8,439 bases of DNA. Origin: Bacteroidetes bacterium UBA7368 (GTDB lineage: Bacteria; Bacteroidota; Rhodothermia; Rhodothermales; UBA10348). Where the stretch lies: assembly GCA_002469915.1 (NCBI GenBank), contig DKOG01000253.1, positions 1 to 8,439 of the forward strand, given 5' to 3'. Under the pieces are notes generated by a model. It did not search any database, was not told the origin of the DNA, and saw nothing but the letters and a program-made list of their open reading frames with translations. Both the position numbers and the translations under genes were made by a program. Of this stretch, positions 4,918 through 8,439 are shown one piece after another (position 1 is the first letter of the stretch; every line of letters begins with the position of its first letter).

Positions 4918-7275
4918 ATGAAGAGGACTTTTTCCCTGCTGGTTGCCGTGTTGATGTTTATCTCCACCGCCCAAGCACAATCATTCGGTATTTCATCCGC
5001 AGTTTCAGGTGATGAAATTCTTGTCGGAGAAGTTGGCAGTGCCACTTATCCTGGCACTTTATACGGCTTCTCTAAATCGGCCGATGGTACATGGTCAGAA
5101 GCTTATCAAATGAACGCTCCCGATGGAGGCGAATCTCAGGATGGATTTGGCCGCGCGGTTGCGTCTAATGGCCAGCAACTCATCGTAGGATCTGGACCCA
5201 AAAATGCAGCGTATATCTACACAAGAAATAGTGACGGGGGTTGGGATGCAGGTACGGCATTGACCGCTTCTGATCTCTCTGAAGGTGATAATTTTGGTGG
5301 CAAGGTTGCCATTGGTAACGGCTTTGCAGCTGTTGCAGCCACCGGTATGAATGAAAATGCTGGGGCTGTATACGTCTTTCGCTATACGGATGGTACGTGG
5401 GCGCAGGAAGCCATGTTAGCTCCTGAGGGATTGGCAGCTGGTGCCAATTATGGATATACCTTAGTTGCTGGGGACCACACGTTGTTGGTGGGAGCGCCTG
5501 CGCGTACCGTGGGTGGCTTTTCCAGAGAAGAAGTAACCGAAGTGGGTACTGTCTACTCGTACCGATATGAGGACTTGGCTTGGTCAAATGCAGAGCAAAT
5601 CGGCCCGCAAGGCGTCTCTGAAGGAGGAGCCTTTGGTGGATCCATTGCAGCTTCTGGAGATCGCATTGCCGTTGGAGCGCCTATGGATAATCAGGGTGCA
5701 GGAAGTGTGTCTCTATTCGTTTGGGATGCAGAATCATCTTCATACGCAAACGACGGTAGGCTGGCTCCTTTTGTGGCTGGTCGTTCTCAGTTTGGATCCT
5801 TCGTCTCTCTGGATGAATCGGGTGTTTTTGTAGGTGCACCTGGCGACAATCGTGGCCAAGGATCAACCTATTATTTCACCCGCGATGAAGCTGGCCAGTT
5901 TTCAGAAGCTTCCAAGTCTGGCGCTGATGGTGTGAGCGGTCGCTCCTCTTATGGTGGCCGGATTGCTGCAGGAAATGGCATAGCCGTTATTAGCGCAACC
6001 GGAATGGACTCTCGCTCGGGTGGCGCAGTCGTCTGGGAAATGTCTGAAGAGAGTGGTTGGGTTGAATCCGGCGTGATCTTTAATGTAATCAGGGGATATG
6101 CGCCCATAACAGAGGGAGAAGTACGCTGCGAATCGGATAAAGTCGCTGACTTTGCCTGTAGCAACGTAGACATTTTATCCTTCTTACCGCTGAATGCACT
6201 TGGTGCATCTCGAGGATCTGCTGTGAATGATATCTGGGGATGGAGTGATCCTGAAACAGGAAAAGAGTATGCCATTGTTGGTCGTACGGACGGAACCTCT
6301 TTTGTCGATTTGACCAATCCTCTGGCTCCTATCTACGTAGGTAACCTACCCATGACCGAAGGGGCTAATCCAGCTATCTGGCGGGATATGAAAGTGTTCA
6401 AAAACCACGCATTCATCGTGGCGGATGCGTCGGGACAGCATGGCATGCAGGTCTTTGATCTGACTCGACTTCGAGATATGGACGGTATGAATCCACCGAC
6501 GTTGAAGGCAGATACGATTTATGACAAGATTGCCAGTTCGCACAACATCGTGATCAACGAGGAGACCGGATTTGGATACTCGGTTGGAAGCAATTCGGGT
6601 GGTGAAACATGTGGCGGTGGTTTGCACATGATTGATCTGAACGATCCTAAAAACCCGACGTTTGCTGGATGTTTTGCAGATCCATCCACCGGTCGTCGCG
6701 GAACTGGTTATTCTCATGACGCACAGTGTGTGATTTATGCCGGTCCGGATGCCGAGCATGCTGGCAAAGAGATTTGCATGGGATCAAACGAAACCGCATT
6801 GTCTATCGCAGACGTATCGGACAAAGACAACCCTGCAGCTATCTCATCAGTTACGTATCCAAACGTGGCCTATGCGCATCAGGGCTGGCTGTCTGAAGAT
6901 CACGAGTGGTTCTACATGAACGACGAAGGCGATGAGCCTCAGGGTCTTGTGGAAGGAACGCGTACCCTAGTGTGGGATGTGCGTGACCTAGACGAGCCAC
7001 TACTTATTCAGGAGTATATCGCGGAAACCACGACTACTGATCATAATCTGTACATCAAGGGTAATCTGATGTATCAGTCCAATTACGGAAGCGGTCTCCG
7101 CATCCTGGACATCTCTGACCGAGCAAATCCGGTTGAAGTAGGCTTTTTGGACACTACCCCAGGCGGAGGGATGGGCTCATGGAGTAATTATCCGTACTTC
7201 AACAGTGGCGCTATTGCGGTGACCTCTGGTGGAGAAGGCCTCTTTATCGTGCGCAAGCAGGATCAGGGTCTGTAG
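4918..7275 (+). CDS. Choice-of-anchor B family secreted protein with N-terminal FG-GAP propeller
   Basis: This 785-residue exported protein is of unknown function. A signal peptide (MKRTFSLLVAVLMFISTAQA, cleavage before Gln21) fits the start. Residues 22-396 hold seven FG-GAP_2-type repeats, each opening with FG/YG and carrying VGAP- and GAVYVF-like strands. Residues 404-779 match the choice-of-anchor B family: paired Cys404/Cys414 before LSFLPLNALG, YSHDAQCVIYAGPDAEHAGKE (599-618 core), YAHQGWLSEDH (652-662), TTDHNLYIKGN (706-716), SGLRILDISD (725-734) and EGLFIVRK (773-780). LVIVD-like strands followed by NP turns recur (FVDLTNP, MIDLNDP, IADVSDKDNP, ILDISDRANP). Members of this family vary in their C-terminal anchor. 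Here the protein stops just after the last propeller strand, with no T9SS sorting tail, LPxTG-like or membrane segment, so it may be periplasmic, released, or held by a partner. It sits alone between a gap and a strong terminator. Function is not known for the family. Confidence 0.92.
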   Translation: MKRTFSLLVAVLMFISTAQAQSFGISSAVSGDEILVGEVGSATYPGTLYGFSKSADGTWSEAYQMNAPDGGESQDGFGRAVASNGQQLIVGSGPKNAAYIYTRNSDGGWDAGTALTASDLSEGDNFGGKVAIGNGFAAVAATGMNENAGAVYVFRYTDGTWAQEAMLAPEGLAAGANYGYTLVAGDHTLLVGAPARTVGGFSREEVTEVGTVYSYRYEDLAWSNAEQIGPQGVSEGGAFGGSIAASGDRIAVGAPMDNQGAGSVSLFVWDAESSSYANDGRLAPFVAGRSQFGSFVSLDESGVFVGAPGDNRGQGSTYYFTRDEAGQFSEASKSGADGVSGRSSYGGRIAAGNGIAVISATGMDSRSGGAVVWEMSEESGWVESGVIFNVIRGYAPITEGEVRCESDKVADFACSNVDILSFLPLNALGASRGSAVNDIWGWSDPETGKEYAIVGRTDGTSFVDLTNPLAPIYVGNLPMTEGANPAIWRDMKVFKNHAFIVADASGQHGMQVFDLTRLRDMDGMNPPTLKADTIYDKIASSHNIVINEETGFGYSVGSNSGGETCGGGLHMIDLNDPKNPTFAGCFADPSTGRRGTGYSHDAQCVIYAGPDAEHAGKEICMGSNETALSIADVSDKDNPAAISSVTYPNVAYAHQGWLSEDHEWFYMNDEGDEPQGLVEGTRTLVWDVRDLDEPLLIQEYIAETTTTDHNLYIKGNLMYQSNYGSGLRILDISDRANPVEVGFLDTTPGGGMGSWSNYPYFNSGAIAVTSGGEGLFIVRKQDQGL
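4981..6105 (+). repeat. Seven FG-GAP-type protein repeats (first propeller)
   Basis: Repeat openings fall at residues 23 (FG), 77 (FG), 126 (FG), 178 (YG), 239 (FG), 292 (FG) and 345 (YG), giving spacings of 54, 49, 52, 61, 53 and 53. Each unit continues with a hydrophobic strand, a VG(A)P or AATG turn, and a second strand such as GAVYVFRYTDGTW. The longest unit is the fourth, which carries an insertion around residues 196-210. No integrin-type DxDxDG calcium loop is present. Seven units fit a closed seven-bladed beta-propeller. The count is read directly; the fold is inferred from the family. Confidence 0.8.
6127..7254 (+). repeat. Seven-fold choice-of-anchor B/LVIVD-like repeats (second propeller)
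   Basis: Lining up the polar residues that begin each inner strand gives D438 (NDIW), D490 (RDMKV), H542 (SHNIV), H600 (SHDAQ), H654 (AHQGW), H709 (DHNLY) and N757 (SNYPY), spaced 52, 52, 58, 54, 55 and 48. In the first six units an LVIVD-like strand follows, in four of them ending in an NP turn. The last unit (AVTSGGEGLFIVRK) lacks its outer strand, which ILSFLPLNALG (419-429) could supply, closing the ring as in other seven-bladed propellers. Confidence 0.7.
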
Positions 7276-7300
7276 GACTCTTAGAAGGCTAGGTTTTGTT

Positions 7301-7340
7301 ATAGGGCGGGCGATCTTTGATCGCCCGCCCTATTTCGTTT
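7301..7340 (+). terminator. Rho-independent terminator
   Basis: A perfect 15-bp inverted repeat (7301-7315, ATAGGGCGGGCGATC, pairing with 7319-7333) encloses a three-base TTT loop and is followed by TTTCGTTT. The stem is very GC-rich. It lies 25 bases after the stop of the double-propeller gene, in the right orientation to end that transcript. The T-tract is interrupted by CG, but the stem strength makes the call firm. The opposite strand has no T-run after the stem, so it looks unidirectional. Confidence 0.88.
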
Positions 7341-7349
7341 CTACCTTTG
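7316..7349 (+). promoter_or_regulatory. Candidate Bacteroidota-type promoter for the symporter gene
   Basis: TACCTTTG at 7342-7349 matches the Bacteroidota -7 element TAnnTTTG exactly. A TTTG at 7316-7319 lies 22 bases upstream, within or just beyond the usual spacing to the -33 element. The upstream element is formed by the loop and first stem base of the terminator. Transcription would begin near 7355, leaving a leader of about 40 bases before the TTG at 7393. Short consensus matches arise by chance, so this is tentative. Confidence 0.4.
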
Positions 7350-7381
7350 GTATCGATTTTCGTAAACTCGGGAAACCGAAT

Positions 7382-7385
7382 GAGG
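7382..7385 (+). promoter_or_regulatory. Ribosome binding site deciding the TTG start of the symporter
   Basis: GAGG at 7382-7385 lies seven bases before the TTG at 7393. The only nearby ATG (7380) is out of frame with the symporter, and an in-frame stop lies at 7381-7383, so the start must be downstream of it. The TTG is the first start-type codon in the right frame and keeps TM1 intact. Confidence 0.7.
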
Positions 7386-7392
7386 TCTAGCC

Positions 7393-8439
7393 TTGGTACT
7401 TACTTTCACCGTTCTTCTTTATCCCGTGATTCTGATTGGAATCGGGATTTGGCGTGCACGGTCATTGAAGAGTCATGCAGACTTTATGGTGGCCAGCCGT
7501 TCGCTTCCTGCTTGGGTCTTAGTTGGGTCACTTGTTTGTACATGGGTAGGTGCCGGTACCTTATTTGGTGGGGCAGGCTTGGCTTACCGAAATGGGCTTT
7601 CTGCGCTCTGGTTTTCCATCGGAGCATGGTTTGGACTCATTGGCGTGTATTACCTGGCTCCCAAAGTGCGGCGATTAGCTCAGTACACGGTCCCGGATAT
7701 TTTGGAAAAGAGATATAACGCGACTGCCCGCGTTTTGGGAACGATCGCGATTATTATGTCCTACATCACCATCGCAGCCTATCAGTTTCGTGGAGGTGGC
7801 TGGATTCTGAGCATTGTGACCGACGGGGCTCTATCTCCTGAAACCGGTATGTATATCACGGCTGCTACGATTATTACCTTCACAGCCGTTGCTGGGATGG
7901 TATCGATCGTTTCTGTAGACGTGGTAAATGGCGTTGTGATCACTCTCAGTGTCGTGATCGCGCTGCCTTACCTCATTCTGACGGGTGGTGGTCCAGACGT
8001 TTTGCTGGGGACGCTGCCTCCTGAAATGTTAACGCCGATGGGGGGACACAATATTCTCTGGGTGCTCGGTGTGGCTATGCCCACTTTTCTTTTGTTGTTC
8101 GGCGAAAGTGGGATGTATCAAAAGTTTTTCTCTGCGCGCGACGCGCGTTCCGCCCGTCGCGCCGTTGTTGGAATGGTTCTCGGCATTATGACGATTGAGA
8201 CCTGCATAGCTTTGATGGCTATGATTGGGCGCTCTCTCTATCCCGATCTGATGGCTGAGACCTCTGTGTTGGGCCGAGCCGCTTCTGAAACGATTATCTT
8301 GTACTTAGCAAAGAATGCGCTACCTCTGGGTCTCGGCGCCGCCCTCTTGGCCGCTGCCGTAGCGATTGTCGTTTCCAGTGGAAGCACGATGCTTCTCGTC
8401 TCATCGACTAATGTGAGCAGAGATATTTATGAGCGCTTC
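7393..8439 (+). CDS. Sodium:solute symporter (SSS family), 3'-truncated
   Basis: This is an inner-membrane Na+-coupled transporter of the solute:sodium symporter family (LeuT fold). The frame is open from a TTG at 7393 to the right edge, 349 codons, and roughly the C-terminal quarter or more is missing. TM1 is residues 2-20. Family landmarks are DFMVASRSLPAW (30-41), TWVGAGTLFGGAGLAYRNG (50-68), the TVPDILEKRYN motif (99-109), AYQFRGGGWIL (129-139), and the TM8 region AIVVSSGSTMLLVSSTNVSRDIYE (324-347). Its Ser pair fits the Na2 sodium site, while the common STADS form reads SSGST here. The substrate (sugar, proline, pantothenate or other) cannot be told. The gene follows a strong terminator and appears to have its own promoter. 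A longer open frame at 7317-7718 is out of frame with this protein and not coding. Confidence 0.9.
   Translation, partial: MVLTFTVLLYPVILIGIGIWRARSLKSHADFMVASRSLPAWVLVGSLVCTWVGAGTLFGGAGLAYRNGLSALWFSIGAWFGLIGVYYLAPKVRRLAQYTVPDILEKRYNATARVLGTIAIIMSYITIAAYQFRGGGWILSIVTDGALSPETGMYITAATIITFTAVAGMVSIVSVDVVNGVVITLSVVIALPYLILTGGGPDVLLGTLPPEMLTPMGGHNILWVLGVAMPTFLLLFGESGMYQKFFSARDARSARRAVVGMVLGIMTIETCIALMAMIGRSLYPDLMAETSVLGRAASETIILYLAKNALPLGLGAALLAAAVAIVVSSGSTMLLVSSTNVSRDIYERF

Noticed and set aside
5180..5587. 135-codon open frame on the minus strand inside the propeller gene
   Set aside because: The translation is dominated by Pro, His, Gln and Leu, as expected when the glycine-rich FG-GAP codons are read in reverse. 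It is antisense to conserved repeats and has no family match.
4981..6105. Nucleotide-level tandem repeats in the first propeller
   Set aside because: Short DNA matches such as GATGGTACRTGG recur (near 5083 and 5389), but the repeats are diverged at the DNA level and conserved only as protein blades, so there is no recent tandem duplication.
6346..6759. 137-codon open frame on the minus strand inside the choice-of-anchor B domain
   Set aside because: It is fully antisense to conserved coding sequence and its protein shows no known motif or sensible composition.
7317..7718. 133-codon open frame on the plus strand overlapping the symporter start
   Set aside because: It begins inside the terminator loop and runs in a different frame from the symporter, whose motifs (VGAGTLFGGAG, TVPDILEKRYN) are clear. 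It has no family features of its own.
1..8439. CRISPR array, tRNA, insertion sequence or defence system
   Set aside because: I saw no regularly spaced direct repeats, cloverleaf-like segments, transposase motifs or terminal inverted repeats. The only strong inverted repeat is the terminator at 7301-7333.

Overview
The window carries seven protein genes, all on the + strand and tightly packed, with no RNA genes, mobile elements or CRISPR. Base composition looks close to 50% GC by eye. The C-terminal type IX secretion (T9SS) sorting domain on one protein, a choice-of-anchor B surface protein, and a TAnnTTTG-type promoter candidate point to a bacterium of the Bacteroidota/Rhodothermota/Balneolota group. 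Clear Shine-Dalgarno sequences in front of three genes fit a Rhodothermota- or Balneolota-like lineage better than a typical Flavobacteriia. The lineage is an inference; no marker gene is present.

Positions 1-4837 look like one transcription unit. It runs from a ThiE/TenI-family protein cut by the left edge, through ThiD (HMP/HMP-P kinase, starting on the base after the thiE stop), an APC-family amino acid permease (3-base gap) and a fold-type IV PLP aminotransferase (17-base overlap), to a secreted protein with an Ig/cadherin-like domain and a T9SS sorting tail (8- or 41-base overlap, depending on the start). The first two genes belong to thiamine pyrophosphate synthesis or salvage. The next two pair amino acid uptake with transamination. 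The fifth has no evident metabolic link and may only share the transcript.

An 80-base gap follows, then a 785-residue secreted protein at 4918-7275. Reading its internal repeats gives two seven-fold repeat sets in tandem: an N-terminal FG-GAP-type propeller and a C-terminal choice-of-anchor B (LVIVD-like) propeller. The second set has a ring of conserved D/H/N residues predicted to face its central channel. The protein has a signal peptide but no visible C-terminal anchor or sorting tail. A perfect 15-bp hairpin terminator closes this unit.

The last gene, from a TTG start at 7393 to the right edge, is a sodium:solute symporter (SSS family) cut off at its C-terminus. It has its own ribosome binding site and a candidate Bacteroidota-type promoter whose upstream element lies in the loop of the preceding terminator. 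The most interesting material is the double-propeller protein, the ThiE-like protein that has lost metal-ligand residues, and the overlapping terminator and promoter.
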